Assembly: GCF_900104055.1 (NCBI RefSeq) | Contig: NZ_FNJQ01000029.1 | Coordinates: 1 to 42,229 of the forward strand | DNA: 42,229 nt | Origin: Pseudoselenomonas ruminantium | GTDB taxonomy: Bacteria; Bacillota; Negativicutes; Selenomonadales; Selenomonadaceae | Direction of reading: 5' to 3' | The notes under the pieces: generated by a model | Database searches by the model: none | The model's input: the letters and a program-made list of their open reading frames with translations, nothing else | What the model was told of the DNA's origin: nothing | Shown here: positions 28,448 through 36,983 of the stretch, in pieces | Position numbering within the stretch: the stretch's first letter is position 1 | Layout of the letters: each line of letters begins with the position of its first letter | Position numbers and translations under genes: made by a program

Positions 28448-29356
28448 TTATTTTCCCTCCTGATTCGTATCTGCATCTGCAGCAAGGTCCAAGCCGCAAA
28501 GGGCCGTCAAAAATTCCTTGCCAATCCTGGAAAGGTTCGTATTGCGCCGCCAAACAGCCGCAATATGGGTTTCCAGTGCCGGCTCATCTATGATCTTGAT
28601 ATGAAGATGCTCATGGGCAGCCAGTTCCACTGCCGAGAGCGGTGCAATGCCAATCCCCAGACCGGCATTGGCCCAAAGGACGGTGGTACGGGCATCATCA
28701 TTGCGGCAGTATATCTCGGGCTTTATCTGCTTTTGGTCAAAAACCTCCTGCAGCAATTGCTGGAAGCGCCGATAAATAATCAGCGGACGCTCATCCAGTT
28801 CCGCTACGGTAATCCGCTCCTGCTCGGGACACCAGTCTAAATCAGCCGTCATCACCGCGGCCATAGGCTCCGTATTCAGGAACTGACAGTTGAAGGGGCT
28901 AGTGTTGAAGGGCGTACGCACGATGCCGATTTCAATGATGCCCTTCTCGAGTTCCTCAATCAGCTGATAGGTATTGGCATCGTGGATTTCAAAATGGACA
29001 CCCTGGTACTCCCGATGGAATCTCTGCATTCCCGGGCTGAGCAGGATGCTGCCGGACGAGGATATCGTCCCGATGGAAAGCGTCCCCTGCAGGCTCTGAC
29101 TGAGTTCGTCGATCTCCCGGATGGTATTATCGGCCATATCCAAAAGCTGCTGTGCCCGCCGCGCCAGCAAGCGCCCCGCCTCTGTCAACTCAATATACTG
29201 AGAACCGCGGTTGAACAACTGGGTTCCCAGTTCCTTTTCCAGCAGCTTCATCTGATAGGATAACGGCGGCTGTGTCATATTCAGCTTCTTGGCGGCGGCA
29301 GTAATCTGCTGTTCCGTAACAATGGTCATGAAATAATGCAACTGCTTCAGATCCAA
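28448..29356 (-). CDS. LysR-family transcriptional regulator of the chr operon
   Basis: The 302-residue protein starts at TTG 29356 (GGAGG seven bases upstream) with a typical winged helix-turn-helix (LHYFMTIVTEQQITAAAKKL, then MTQPPLSYQMKLLEKELGT) and a periplasmic-binding-like effector domain (LSIGTISSSGS, GIIEIGIVRTPF, NAGLGIGIAPLSAVE). It lies first in one transcript with the two chromate-transporter genes. Effector unknown. Confidence 0.9.
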   Translation of the reverse strand: MDLKQLHYFMTIVTEQQITAAAKKLNMTQPPLSYQMKLLEKELGTQLFNRGSQYIELTEAGRLLARRAQQLLDMADNTIREIDELSQSLQGTLSIGTISSSGSILLSPGMQRFHREYQGVHFEIHDANTYQLIEELEKGIIEIGIVRTPFNTSPFNCQFLNTEPMAAVMTADLDWCPEQERITVAELDERPLIIYRRFQQLLQEVFDQKQIKPEIYCRNDDARTTVLWANAGLGIGIAPLSAVELAAHEHLHIKIIDEPALETHIAAVWRRNTNLSRIGKEFLTALCGLDLAADADTNQEGK

Positions 29357-29470
29357 AGTATTGCCTCCTTCATATATTTTTTATATATCATTCACTGTTA
29401 AATATCTTTTTTGTATTTAGTTCTGCTATATCATACCGCTATTGTCTGCAATTTGCAAGTCTCTGTGCAT

Positions 29471-29522
29471 AAAAAAATCCCTTCAAGCCTGCCCCTGAAA
29501 AAGGGCTTACTTAAAGGGATTT
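29471..29522 (-). terminator. Terminator of the tlpA-ccdA operon
   Basis: On the reverse strand GAAATCCCTTTAAG... pairs with ...CTTGAAGGGATTTTTTT, with an inner AAGCCC/GGGCTT-type stem, ending in seven T. The remaining intergenic sequence up to 29597 shows no further feature. Confidence 0.8.
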
Positions 29523-29597
29523 CCATACTGCTATCTCTGCCTAGCACAGCAAAAAACAATGCCCACATCCATCCTGGCCCGCTCGGCAGTTTCCAAC

Positions 29598-30251
29598 TCA
29601 AAGGATGATTTTGACCAAATCATTTCGCCAAAGCAGGATTCCCAGAAGGATCAACACGACACCGGAAACTTTCTGCAAATTCGGCAGGAAGCGATAAACT
29701 CCAGGCAGCTTGGTCAAATAGCTGCGCCATACTGCGGTAAAGAGAAAAAAGGGAACTGCAAAGCCCAGCGAATACGCCAAGAGCAGGATGACACCTGTCC
29801 CCAACGTATCAGCCTGACTAGCATAGACCAATATTGCTGCCAGGATTGGCCCGGTACAAGGCGTCCAGCCCAGGGAAAAGGCTGCCCCCAACAGGAACGT
29901 TCCCCCCGCAGACTGCGCACCATGCTGCAAAAAGGGGCGATACTCCCGGGCAAGGATGCGCAACGGTAAAAGGCCGGTCAAAAAAACTCCCATTATCACC
30001 ATCAGGACGGCTCCCAGCCGCCGCAGCACTCCCTGATAAGCCCACAATAGCTGCCCCAAAGCAGATGCCGTGGCCCCCAGCAGGATAAATACCAGACTGA
30101 AGCCAGCCAAAAAGGCCAGGACATTTCGCCAGCCTTTGGCGTTGTCCTGCACCAATATCAAGGCAAAGGTTGGCAGCATGGGCAGAACGCAGGGCGAAGC
30201 AAAGGACACCACACCTGCCAGAACGGCAGCAGCCACAGATACTTCACTCAT
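29598..30251 (-). CDS. ccdA: CcdA-type thiol-disulfide transporter
   Basis: The 217-residue protein has about six membrane segments and the CcdA/DsbD-type conserved Pro-Cys sites: GVVSFASPCVLPMLPTFALI near the start and FSLGWTPCTGPILAAIL in the middle. It carries electrons across the inner membrane to exported redox proteins. Its ATG overlaps the stop of the TlpA-like gene (TGATG), so the two are translated together and probably work as a pair. Confidence 0.92.
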   Translation of the reverse strand: MSEVSVAAAVLAGVVSFASPCVLPMLPTFALILVQDNAKGWRNVLAFLAGFSLVFILLGATASALGQLLWAYQGVLRRLGAVLMVIMGVFLTGLLPLRILAREYRPFLQHGAQSAGGTFLLGAAFSLGWTPCTGPILAAILVYASQADTLGTGVILLLAYSLGFAVPFFLFTAVWRSYLTKLPGVYRFLPNLQKVSGVVLILLGILLWRNDLVKIIL

Positions 30252-30781
30252 CAGCGATCCCCCGCAAGTTTTGCCAATTCTGCCTCCAGCTCAGCCTTGG
30301 TTACAGCACCTGTCTTCCGATACTGGATAATACCGGACTTGTCAATCATGATGGTCGTGGGAATCCCCTGCACATGATAGGCATCGGCATTGTCCCCATC
30401 CTTATCCAGCAGCACGGGCATTGTATAGTTATGCTTCCGCATAAAGTCAGATACCTCATTGGCCGACTCCTGGATGTTCACCGCATAAAATGAAACTTTA
30501 TCCTTGTTTTCCTGCGCAAATTCATTTAGTTCCGGCATTTCCCCTTGACAGGGCGGGCACCAGGTCGCCCAGAAGTTCAGCACATAAATCCGCTGGTCCT
30601 GCGCAGCATTGATATGCACCGCATTTCCCTGCAAATCCTGCAGTTGGAGCTCCGCAGCCCGTTTCCCCGGCAGCACGCCTACCTCTGCGCTTTCCTCCGA
30701 CTCTGCAAAAGCCTGATAGCCGATAATACCGGTTATCGCCAATAAGATAATTGCCAGCCAGGCAAGCATGTTTTTGCGCAT
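30251..30781 (-). CDS. TlpA/ResA-like exported thioredoxin
   Basis: The 176-residue protein has an N-terminal membrane anchor or signal (MLAWLAIILLAITGIIGY) and a thioredoxin fold with active site FWATWCPPCQGEMPEL, then YHVQGIPTTIMIDKSG with the cis-proline. It reduces disulfides outside the cytoplasm and is recharged by the co-encoded CcdA. Client proteins could include cytochromes or other exported enzymes; none is encoded in this operon. Confidence 0.9.
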   Translation of the reverse strand: MRKNMLAWLAIILLAITGIIGYQAFAESEESAEVGVLPGKRAAELQLQDLQGNAVHINAAQDQRIYVLNFWATWCPPCQGEMPELNEFAQENKDKVSFYAVNIQESANEVSDFMRKHNYTMPVLLDKDGDNADAYHVQGIPTTIMIDKSGIIQYRKTGAVTKAELEAELAKLAGDR

Positions 30782-30843
30782 GCGAACCCCTCCTTCTTGT
30801 TAGTTGCCTCTAGCATAATTTTTTCGTTCTTTTCTATTTTTCT

Positions 30844-31842
30844 CTACTGCCTGTCGCAGCCAAAAACAATGCCTGCATCCTTTCTGGCCTGCTCAGCAGT
30901 TTCCAAAACGGTTTGGGACACCTTGAGGCCGGCTTCCATAGCGGCGTAGTCCTGCGCCGCATACAGGGCGGCGAATTCTTTGAACTCATGCACCATGCGG
31001 TGGGCATAGCGGTTCAGCTCATAGCGGGTGACGGCCCGGCTGCCGTGGATGGATACTTCAAAGGCTGCCAGCGCATTGGGGGCGCCCAAGACCTTCAGCC
31101 AGCCCTTTTCTCCCTGTATGGTGATGAAACAGGGACTTTCAGAGTCCTTTGCCCCCAAGGCTGTTGCCGTGAAGTCCTTGTACTTCAGCAGCAGCGTGCC
31201 AGAAGTGTCAATGCCGTTGAAACCGATATTCGGCGTATAGCTTACATCATTCGGTGCACCGAAAAGTCCGATGATAAAGTTCAGGTTATAGATATTAATA
31301 TCGTAGAGGGCACCGCCGGAAAGCTCCGGATCAAAGGCGGGCAGCACTTCCCCTTTCAGATACCGGTCATAGCGGCTGGAATACTGGGAGTAATTGGCCA
31401 TGACCGCCGTGATTTTGCCCAACTCGGCCAGTTTTTCCTTGATGGCATGGAAATTGGGCAAATGCAAGAGCGTCACTGCTTCAAAGATATAAAGATGTTT
31501 GGCAAGGGCCAATTCCACCAATTCCCGCACCTCTGCTGCCGTGGAAGCGAAGGGCTTTTCCATGATGACATGCTTGCCCGCCAGAAGCGCTTTTTTCGCA
31601 TATTCGTAATGTACGCTGTTGGTCAGACCTATATAGACAAATTCCACGTCCTGACTTGCCAGCAGTTCGTCATAATCTGTATAAACCTTGGGTATATCAT
31701 ACTGCACAGCCAGTTTGTCCGCCACACCCTTGCTTTTCTCACGGGCAAAAATTGCCGTGACTTCAATCTCCGGCACTTCCCGCAGGGCCGGCAGTGCGCC
31801 TTCCTTGACAATAAAACCAGTTCCTAAGATTGCTAGTTTCAT
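30844..31842 (-). CDS. Gfo/Idh/MocA-family oxidoreductase
   Basis: The 332-residue protein has a Rossmann fold at the start (KLAILGTGFIVKEGALPAL), the family EKPFAST motif (VIMEKPFAST) and a C-terminal alpha/beta domain with GGALYDINIYNLNFI. Members use NAD(P) to oxidise or reduce sugars and cyclitols; which one cannot be read here. ATG 31842 is preferred: GGAGGAA lies seven bases upstream and the longer frame to 31896 lacks this. It appears to be a single-gene unit. Confidence 0.88.
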   Translation of the reverse strand: MKLAILGTGFIVKEGALPALREVPEIEVTAIFAREKSKGVADKLAVQYDIPKVYTDYDELLASQDVEFVYIGLTNSVHYEYAKKALLAGKHVIMEKPFASTAAEVRELVELALAKHLYIFEAVTLLHLPNFHAIKEKLAELGKITAVMANYSQYSSRYDRYLKGEVLPAFDPELSGGALYDINIYNLNFIIGLFGAPNDVSYTPNIGFNGIDTSGTLLLKYKDFTATALGAKDSESPCFITIQGEKGWLKVLGAPNALAAFEVSIHGSRAVTRYELNRYAHRMVHEFKEFAALYAAQDYAAMEAGLKVSQTVLETAEQARKDAGIVFGCDRQ

Positions 31843-31970
31843 ATATAGTTCCTCCCCATAATAATCCGCTGTTTCTATCTGCTTACAGTATACCATCCGT
31901 TTTTAACCGGCTCAATATTTCCATATGCAAGGCGGCCATTATCCCACGGTGCACCTTTTTCCAGACAATC

Positions 31971-32540
31971 CTATCCTTGACGCATCTTATGCTGACAGAT
32001 AAGCTGCGTCAATGTGCCCATCGGACAGTAGACGCACCAGGAGCGAGGCCGGAAGAGCAGCATCGTCCCCAAGGCAATAACCTCGGAGGTCAGCATCAGG
32101 CTGTAAAGTCCAAAGGCAAACTGCGCTGCCCAGGGAGAAACCGCACCGCTATAAGCCCACTCCCAAGGAAAATGGAAGGTCCAGAGCAGGCTTACCATCT
32201 GCTGCAGGGACTCTATCCCGCTGTAAACCAGCCAGGTCGTATAGACCACGCTCCCGAACATAGCGAAGAAAAACACCATGAAGCCATAGCGGAAGGCCTT
32301 GCTTTTCATCCAGCCCGGCATATCCCGCCGGCGGGACAGGCCGAGCTGGCCGAGAGCCCGCAAGGTCTGCCCCCGGTCACAATAACGGTTGCAAAAGAGC
32401 TTGTTGCCATAGCCGATGGCCATGATTAGCGGCAGGGCAAAACTAATAAGCCCCAGCCAGGCAAAGAGGATATTGAAGAAACCCATGCCAAAATAGAACA
32501 ATGACCACAGCCACAAATAGTGATACCAATGTTTCTTCAT
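31971..32540 (-). CDS. NapH-like 4Fe-4S membrane protein
   Basis: The 189-residue protein has several membrane helices and two cysteine sites: LFCNRYCDRGQTL near residue 50 and WCVYCPMGTLTQLIC near the end. They resemble the NapH/RsxB-like polyferredoxin membrane family, reduced to a short form. ATG 32540 follows GGAGG by seven bases and overlaps the ferredoxin stop (ATGA). It probably forms an electron-transfer pair with the upstream ferredoxin; the redox partner enzyme is not visible. Confidence 0.8.
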   Translation of the reverse strand: MKKHWYHYLWLWSLFYFGMGFFNILFAWLGLISFALPLIMAIGYGNKLFCNRYCDRGQTLRALGQLGLSRRRDMPGWMKSKAFRYGFMVFFFAMFGSVVYTTWLVYSGIESLQQMVSLLWTFHFPWEWAYSGAVSPWAAQFAFGLYSLMLTSEVIALGTMLLFRPRSWCVYCPMGTLTQLICQHKMRQG

Positions 32541-32743
32541 CTTCTCGCCTCCACCCGAATAATGGAAGCAGGACACTCCCTGGCACACTTGCCGCAGCCG
32601 ACACAGATTTCCTCATGGATTTGAGCATAACTGCCTCTGTAGATGGAAATGGCCTCCCTCGGACACACATCCACACATGTTCCGCAAGCCACACACTCAG
32701 CTGCGGGAATCACCGCATGGCGGGGTGATAACTTCTTCATCAT
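32537..32743 (-). CDS. 2[4Fe-4S] ferredoxin
   Basis: The 68-residue protein has two complete cluster motifs, CVACGTCVDVCP and CVGCGKCARECP, each able to hold a [4Fe-4S] cluster. ATG 32743 is chosen because GGAGG is six bases upstream; the ATG at 32749 directly abuts it. It is translationally coupled to the NapH-like gene. It should carry low-potential electrons in the cytoplasm. Confidence 0.92.
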   Translation of the reverse strand: MMKKLSPRHAVIPAAECVACGTCVDVCPREAISIYRGSYAQIHEEICVGCGKCARECPASIIRVEARR

Positions 32744-32924
32744 ACGCATCCTCCGTTTTCATCCGTATCTTAAACTGCTGTTATAATACAGATCACTTTC
32801 TTTCGTCGATTATACCAATTTTTCGCTTTCGACGTATGTGAGTGGATTACAAAATGCACAGGCGAAAACGTGAAAATAGCCTCGATTCATAGTATAATCC
32901 TATCTATCCATCAAAAAGCCGTAT

Positions 32925-32953
32925 TTCACATACTGCCGCGAGTATGTCATAAT
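32925..32953 (+). promoter_or_regulatory. Promoter with spacer dyad, upstream of the 54-codon gene
   Basis: TTCACA (32925-32930) and CATAAT (32948-32953) are 17 bp apart. The dyad ACATACT-GCCGCG-AGTATGT (32928-32947) fills the spacer and should bind a repressor. The leader to 33023 is about 65 bases. The rest of 32750-32924 shows a reverse-strand TATAAT-like site near 32785 that may serve the ferredoxin gene, and little else. Confidence 0.6.
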
Positions 32954-33022
32954 GTATGTAAATAAAAGCATCGCCTGTTCATATCTTTCAATTATGTGCA
33001 AGCAGCAAAGGAGCGGATTATC

Positions 33023-33187
33023 ATGATGAATAAGTTCTTTGATTTCGTTGAAGATTACACTCGTGTAATCATGGCGGAAAATGCCGACAATCTCGATATG
33101 TTTGAGATTCGTCCCGGGATCTATTCCAATGTTGACCCGTCAAAACTCATGGACTGCCATGTGGCAGACTTTGACCTTAACCGTTAA
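33023..33187 (+). CDS. Small orphan protein (54 residues)
   Basis: ATG 33023 follows AAAGGAG at nine bases. The product (MMNKFFDFVEDYTRVIM, then ending DCHVADFDLNR) is acidic, has an amphipathic N-terminal helix and no signal peptide. It has its own promoter with a dyad and a strong terminator, so it is probably a real, regulated gene. I recognise no family; a small regulator, antitoxin-like or stress peptide are possibilities without evidence. Confidence 0.7.
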   Translation: MMNKFFDFVEDYTRVIMAENADNLDMFEIRPGIYSNVDPSKLMDCHVADFDLNR

Positions 33188-33204
33188 GATATTACCCCCA
33201 CCCT

Positions 33205-33241
33205 AAAAGCGGCCGCTTGCGGAAAGCAAGTGGCCGCTTTT
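33205..33241 (+). terminator. Terminator of the 54-codon gene
   Basis: AAAAGCGGCCGCTTGC pairs with GCAAGTGGCCGCTTTT over a five-base loop, allowing one G-U pair, followed by T-rich sequence. Confidence 0.88.
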
Positions 33242-33291
33242 GATTTTTACACCTCCATAAGCAGCAGCTTGGCTAACTGCACAGGCTTCCT

Positions 33292-34416
33292 TTATTTCAT
33301 GCGCTCCCACCAGGCGTCAAACAGCTTTGGCTGTTCGCTGCCGATATAGGCCAGTTCTCCGATTTCAGGCGTCAACAGTTTATAGCCCCTGTTCTGGCTG
33401 GCCCGTGTCAGCTCCCTGTAGGGTTCCTGCCAAGCATGGCGGGAGAGGGCGAATTTGCCGCCATGGGCAGGCAGGAGCAGCTTGGCCCCCACATCTACCG
33501 CCGCCTGGGCCGTTTCCTCGGGCAGCATATGGATAGCGTGCCAGGCCATATTGTACTGGCCATTTTCCCCGAGCATCAGGTCAAAGCCGCCAAACTTTTG
33601 CCCAATGGCCTTGAAATGCTCCCCATAACCGCCATCACCGGTGTAGTATACCTTGCGCTTCGGCGTCACAAAGGCCATGCCGCACCACAGCGTCGGATTG
33701 CGCCTCAGAAACCGCCCCGAAAAATGCTGGGAGGGCAGGATATGGACGGAAAAATCATCCGCCAATCTGATCTCCGTATCCCAATCTTCCTCATGGATAA
33801 TGGAGAGGTCAAAGCCCCATTGCTCGAAATATTCCCCCACGCCCAGCGGACAGACAATATTCTTGATTTTTGGCTTCAGCGCCATCACCGTGGGATAATC
33901 CAAGTGATCCCAATGATCATGGGAGATGGCCAGCACATCAATCTCCGGCATATCCGCCGCTGTATAGATATTGCTGCCCGGAAAAGCCTTGTTGATGAAA
34001 AACACTGGCGAAGCGTAAGAACTGAACACTGGATCGATCAGGATGCGCCGTCCGCCCAGTTGCAGGAAAAAACTGGAATGTCCCATCCAGACCACCGCAT
34101 CCTGGGAAACGTCCAATGTCTTCAAATCCGTTTTATCCGAGAGCATTGCCTCTTTGGGTGAGAGCTGGGACTTATCGCCGAACAGGAATTTCGCCGTGGC
34201 GACAAAGCGGTTTTCGCCGCTTTTCTCGTTCATGACCTGTACCGGCACCAGATTCTGGAACTGGCCATTCATATAGTGAGGCGATGCCTCCATACGGGCC
34301 AGCCGCGCTCCCTGGGGCGGCCTGCCAAATTCCGGGCGGTTCACAAACAACGCCCCACCTCCAGCCATCATGCCCAATGCGCCCAAACCTCCCAAGATAA
34401 AAGTCCTTCGCTTCAT
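33292..34416 (-). CDS. Exported MBL-fold hydrolase, NAPE-PLD/UlaG-like
   Basis: The 374-residue protein starts with a Tat-like signal (KRRTFILGGLGALGMMAGG). The MBL domain has VWMGHSSFFLQLGGRRILID, the metal site SHDHWDHLDY, LPSQHFSGR, YYTGDGGYG and LLPAHGGKFALS, as in NAPE-PLD-like and UlaG-like metallohydrolases. Substrate class (phosphodiester, lactone or other) is unknown. The signal sequence is nearly the same as that of the phosphoesterase at 5912-7192, although the mature proteins are unrelated. Confidence 0.87.
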   Translation of the reverse strand: MKRRTFILGGLGALGMMAGGGALFVNRPEFGRPPQGARLARMEASPHYMNGQFQNLVPVQVMNEKSGENRFVATAKFLFGDKSQLSPKEAMLSDKTDLKTLDVSQDAVVWMGHSSFFLQLGGRRILIDPVFSSYASPVFFINKAFPGSNIYTAADMPEIDVLAISHDHWDHLDYPTVMALKPKIKNIVCPLGVGEYFEQWGFDLSIIHEEDWDTEIRLADDFSVHILPSQHFSGRFLRRNPTLWCGMAFVTPKRKVYYTGDGGYGEHFKAIGQKFGGFDLMLGENGQYNMAWHAIHMLPEETAQAAVDVGAKLLLPAHGGKFALSRHAWQEPYRELTRASQNRGYKLLTPEIGELAYIGSEQPKLFDAWWERMK

Positions 34417-34466
34417 ATAGATAACCTTTCTGCTAAATGACTAGCTTATCCCCCGCAATTCCTTTT

Positions 34467-34964
34467 TCACTCTGCCACAAGTGCGACCGTTACTTCGTCA
34501 TGGCTTAATAAAGCTGTCATTTCCTGTTGTGACAGTTCAATATGCCCCAGTCGCGTGTAAGACCAGGAATTGGAGCCATAAAAAATGACCAGCTTGTTCC
34601 CCGCATAGAGGACGATATCACCATATTGCGTGGTCATCTGCTCATCTGCACTGTCAATACTATGACCAATAGAACCCACCTGCTCAAAGCCGCCATAAGG
34701 TGACATTTTGATGGTCAACGGCAAAAGTTTCTGCAACGCCGCCGTAGAAGCATTCTGTTCCCAGGTAACGGGAACAACTTTATCATCAATGATGAGTTTC
34801 ATCACCTGCTCCTTCTTAGGTTCTGCCACGGATTTATTTTCCTGTGGGACGGCCTCCTGCACCTTACTGCCAGTATCCGCAGCAGTCTCCTGCGCACCTG
34901 TACAGCCGGATAGCAGCAGCATCACCGACAGCATGACCACACTTATGATTTTCCGATTTGGCAT
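34467..34964 (-). CDS. Cyclophilin-like-fold lipoprotein
   Basis: The 165-residue protein has a lipoprotein signal with lipobox LLLSGC and a linker rich in Glu, Lys and Pro. The rest matches the cyclophilin-like fold family: MKLIIDDKVVPVTWEQN, LLPLTIKMSPYGGFE, TTQYGDIVLYAGNKLVIFYG and SWSYTRLGHIE. Function of the family is poorly defined, and it is often found near flavin/NADPH reductases, as here (flavodoxin-like gene about 50 bases upstream, same direction). It may be co-transcribed from the MerR-type promoter. Confidence 0.85.
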   Translation of the reverse strand: MPNRKIISVVMLSVMLLLSGCTGAQETAADTGSKVQEAVPQENKSVAEPKKEQVMKLIIDDKVVPVTWEQNASTAALQKLLPLTIKMSPYGGFEQVGSIGHSIDSADEQMTTQYGDIVLYAGNKLVIFYGSNSWSYTRLGHIELSQQEMTALLSHDEVTVALVAE

Positions 34965-35014
34965 TGCCCTCTCTCCTTATGCAAATACAGCTGCAAGACA
35001 TTATTTTGCAGACT

Positions 35015-35554
35015 TCAAATATTCTTGCCAGCCTGTCGGGCTTTTTCCAATGCGGCATTGCCAGCAATATCACCTGTGTCCGTCACACCGCCACAAAAAA
35101 GCGTCTCCTTCAATTCGGCCTTGTCAAAGCAGTCTACCCAGCCCTGCACGCCGACGCGGGTTCCGGCTACGGTATCTGCTTCATCCTCTGCCGCCGTAGC
35201 CAGCAGATAAACTTCACGGAAACGATAATCCGAGGGGAACAACGGATTTGCCCGGTCCAGCAGCGTCTTTAACTGGCCGCACATACTGTAGTAATAGACC
35301 GGCGTAGCAAAGGCCACCACATCTGCCTGACCGATTTTGGTCGTGATTTCATTGGCATCGTCCTTGATCACACACTGCATGGTCTTTTGGCAGGCCAGAC
35401 AGCCTTTGCAGAAATTTATAGTCTTATCCCACAGGGTAATCTGCTCCACCTCGTGTCCTGCCTCCCTGGCACCTTCAGCAAAAGCCTTGGCCAATGCCTC
35501 AGAATTGCTGTTCTTTCTCAGGCTCGTGGAAATAATTACTACTTTCTTGCTCAT
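35015..35554 (-). CDS. Flavodoxin-fold NAD(P)H-dependent FMN reductase
   Basis: The 179-residue protein has the flavin-binding start VVIISTSLRKNSNSEALAKA, the cysteine motif FCKGCLACQKT and the ATPVYYYSMCGQLKTLLDR segment of the iron-sulfur-flavoprotein-like NADPH-dependent FMN reductase group. ATG 35554 follows GGAGGAGA; the longer frame from 35572 is unlikely. It is the first gene behind the MerR-type promoter and probably reduces quinones or electrophiles, a common role for MerR-controlled reductases. Confidence 0.88.
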   Translation of the reverse strand: MSKKVVIISTSLRKNSNSEALAKAFAEGAREAGHEVEQITLWDKTINFCKGCLACQKTMQCVIKDDANEITTKIGQADVVAFATPVYYYSMCGQLKTLLDRANPLFPSDYRFREVYLLATAAEDEADTVAGTRVGVQGWVDCFDKAELKETLFCGGVTDTGDIAGNAALEKARQAGKNI

Positions 35555-35585
35555 ATTCTCTCCTCCATACACATTATCCTCTTTT

Positions 35586-35616
35586 ACTCTATCACTTGGA
35601 GTCTACTCCAGGTCAA
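35586..35616 (-). promoter_or_regulatory. MerR-type promoter with 19-bp spacer, second copy
   Basis: On the reverse strand TTGACC (35616-35611) and TAGAGT (35591-35586) are 19 bp apart, with the dyad CTTGGAG-TCTA-CTCCAGG in the spacer. It is nearly the same as the element at 7297-7327, so both genes likely answer to one MerR-family protein encoded elsewhere. Confidence 0.8.
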
Positions 35617-35628
35617 GCCATATAATAC

Positions 35629-35674
35629 AAATGCCGCCCAACAAATTCTTGCACGATTTCGCAGGGCGGCATTT
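35629..35674 (-). terminator. Terminator of the first alpha/beta-hydrolase gene
   Basis: AAATGCCGCCC and GGGCGGCATTT form an 11-bp perfect stem with a longer loop, just after the stop at 35683 and just upstream of the MerR-type promoter. Confidence 0.8.
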
Positions 35675-35682
35675 CTTGCTTT

Positions 35683-36849
35683 TTACTTCAGGTTCTTATC
35701 AAAGAAGGCAAACAGCTTGTCAAACGGAATCTTGTCCATCTGGTCATAAAGGTCTACATGGGTAGCACCAGGAACGACGATTTCTTCCTTCTCCCCTTTG
35801 ATGGCGGCATAGACATTGTCGGAGAAATACTTGGAATGCGCCTTGTCCCCGGTAATCAGCATGACCGGCGTCTTACCCAACTCATCAATATTGCTCATAA
35901 GCTTGAAGTCAAAGAAGCCATACGGGGTTACCGAATCCCAGGCCAGCTTATTGGAGTTGATGGCGCGCGGATGGAAGGCGCGGCCTACATAGTAGCCAAA
36001 GAAATCCTTGATGACAGGACTGGCATCCGCAGGCAGTTTATCGGGGAACATAGTATCGAAGGTCTCCACATTACCATTGGCATCCACCCCCAGCTCATGG
36101 GCTCCGCGGATGGCTTTGCCGGTCTTGGCTTCTTCATCACGCATCTTGGCCAGATGCTGTTTCACGAGTTCCCTCTGCTCCGGCGTGTAGTAAGCACCAT
36201 TATAATGGTCGCTGATGCTTTCACTCATATCATACATTGCCGAAGTTGCCACCGCCTTGATGCGGCTGTCACTGCCAGCGGCAGTGATGGCCATGCCGGA
36301 CAAACCGCAGATGCCCATGGCCCCCACCTGATCCGGGTTCACGAATTTCAAGTTGGAAACGAAATCCACGGCGGCATGATAGTCTTCCGTGAAGATTTCC
36401 GGGGAGCCCATATTGCGGCGGCTGCCACTGCTCTCACCTGTGGTGGAAGGATCAAAGGCTACGGCCACATAACCATGCTTGGCAAATTCCTGTGCATAAA
36501 GTCCAGAGGACTGCTCCTTCACCGCGCCAAATGGTCCCGTAATCACGACCGCCTTATATTTCCTGCTGGCATCAAAATCCTTGGGCAGATACATATGGCC
36601 GGCCACTTCAAAGCCAAAGCGGTTTTCAAACTTCACATTCTTGGCTTCGATTGACTTGTCAATCTTGAATACGCGGGTGTCATTGTTCAGTTCGCTGATA
36701 GATGAACGCTGCATCTGCGAAGCCGCTGCCAATGCTTTAACCAGAGTTGCGGCCATTGTCACCTCACTCCCCATAAGGCCAAAAGACATCACACCTGCCA
36801 CCAAGGCTGCCAAAACCATCTTTTTGTTTTTGCCAATTTTCTTCATCAT
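35683..36849 (-). CDS. Exported alpha/beta hydrolase, dienelactone-hydrolase/YcjY-like (paralog 1)
   Basis: The 388-residue protein has a signal peptide (KKMVLAALVAGVMSFGLMG) and an alpha/beta-hydrolase fold: VITGPFGAVKEQSSGLYAQE, FDPSTTGESSG, the nucleophile region MGICGLSGMAI and a catalytic His in VPGATHVDLYD. The only residue shared with paralog 2 at the elbow is Cys (GICGL/W), so the nucleophile is probably Cys. ATG 36849 has GGAGAG seven bases upstream. Its promoter carries the 33-bp element shared with the MFS exporter and paralog 2, so it belongs to the LysR regulon. Substrate unknown. Confidence 0.85.
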   Translation of the reverse strand: MMKKIGKNKKMVLAALVAGVMSFGLMGSEVTMAATLVKALAAASQMQRSSISELNNDTRVFKIDKSIEAKNVKFENRFGFEVAGHMYLPKDFDASRKYKAVVITGPFGAVKEQSSGLYAQEFAKHGYVAVAFDPSTTGESSGSRRNMGSPEIFTEDYHAAVDFVSNLKFVNPDQVGAMGICGLSGMAITAAGSDSRIKAVATSAMYDMSESISDHYNGAYYTPEQRELVKQHLAKMRDEEAKTGKAIRGAHELGVDANGNVETFDTMFPDKLPADASPVIKDFFGYYVGRAFHPRAINSNKLAWDSVTPYGFFDFKLMSNIDELGKTPVMLITGDKAHSKYFSDNVYAAIKGEKEEIVVPGATHVDLYDQMDKIPFDKLFAFFDKNLK

Positions 36850-36901
36850 TTCGTTTCTCTCCTTTACATCACTTACATCTTTTAACATTTAGCTTGATTT
36901 C

Positions 36902-36959
36902 ATTATAGCGATTATGTTTTTGAATTACCAATACTTATAAAAAATACATCACTATGCTT
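36902..36959 (-). promoter_or_regulatory. LysR-regulon promoter 1: shared 33-bp element plus promoter
   Basis: The element ACCAATACTTATA-N12-CTATGCTT is at 36927-36959. On the gene strand TTGGTA (36931-36926) and TATAAT (36907-36902) are 18 bp apart. The -35 overlaps the end of the element. It has the same geometry as the two other copies. Confidence 0.85.
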
Positions 36960-36983
36960 ATAGAGCATACAAAATATCATCTA

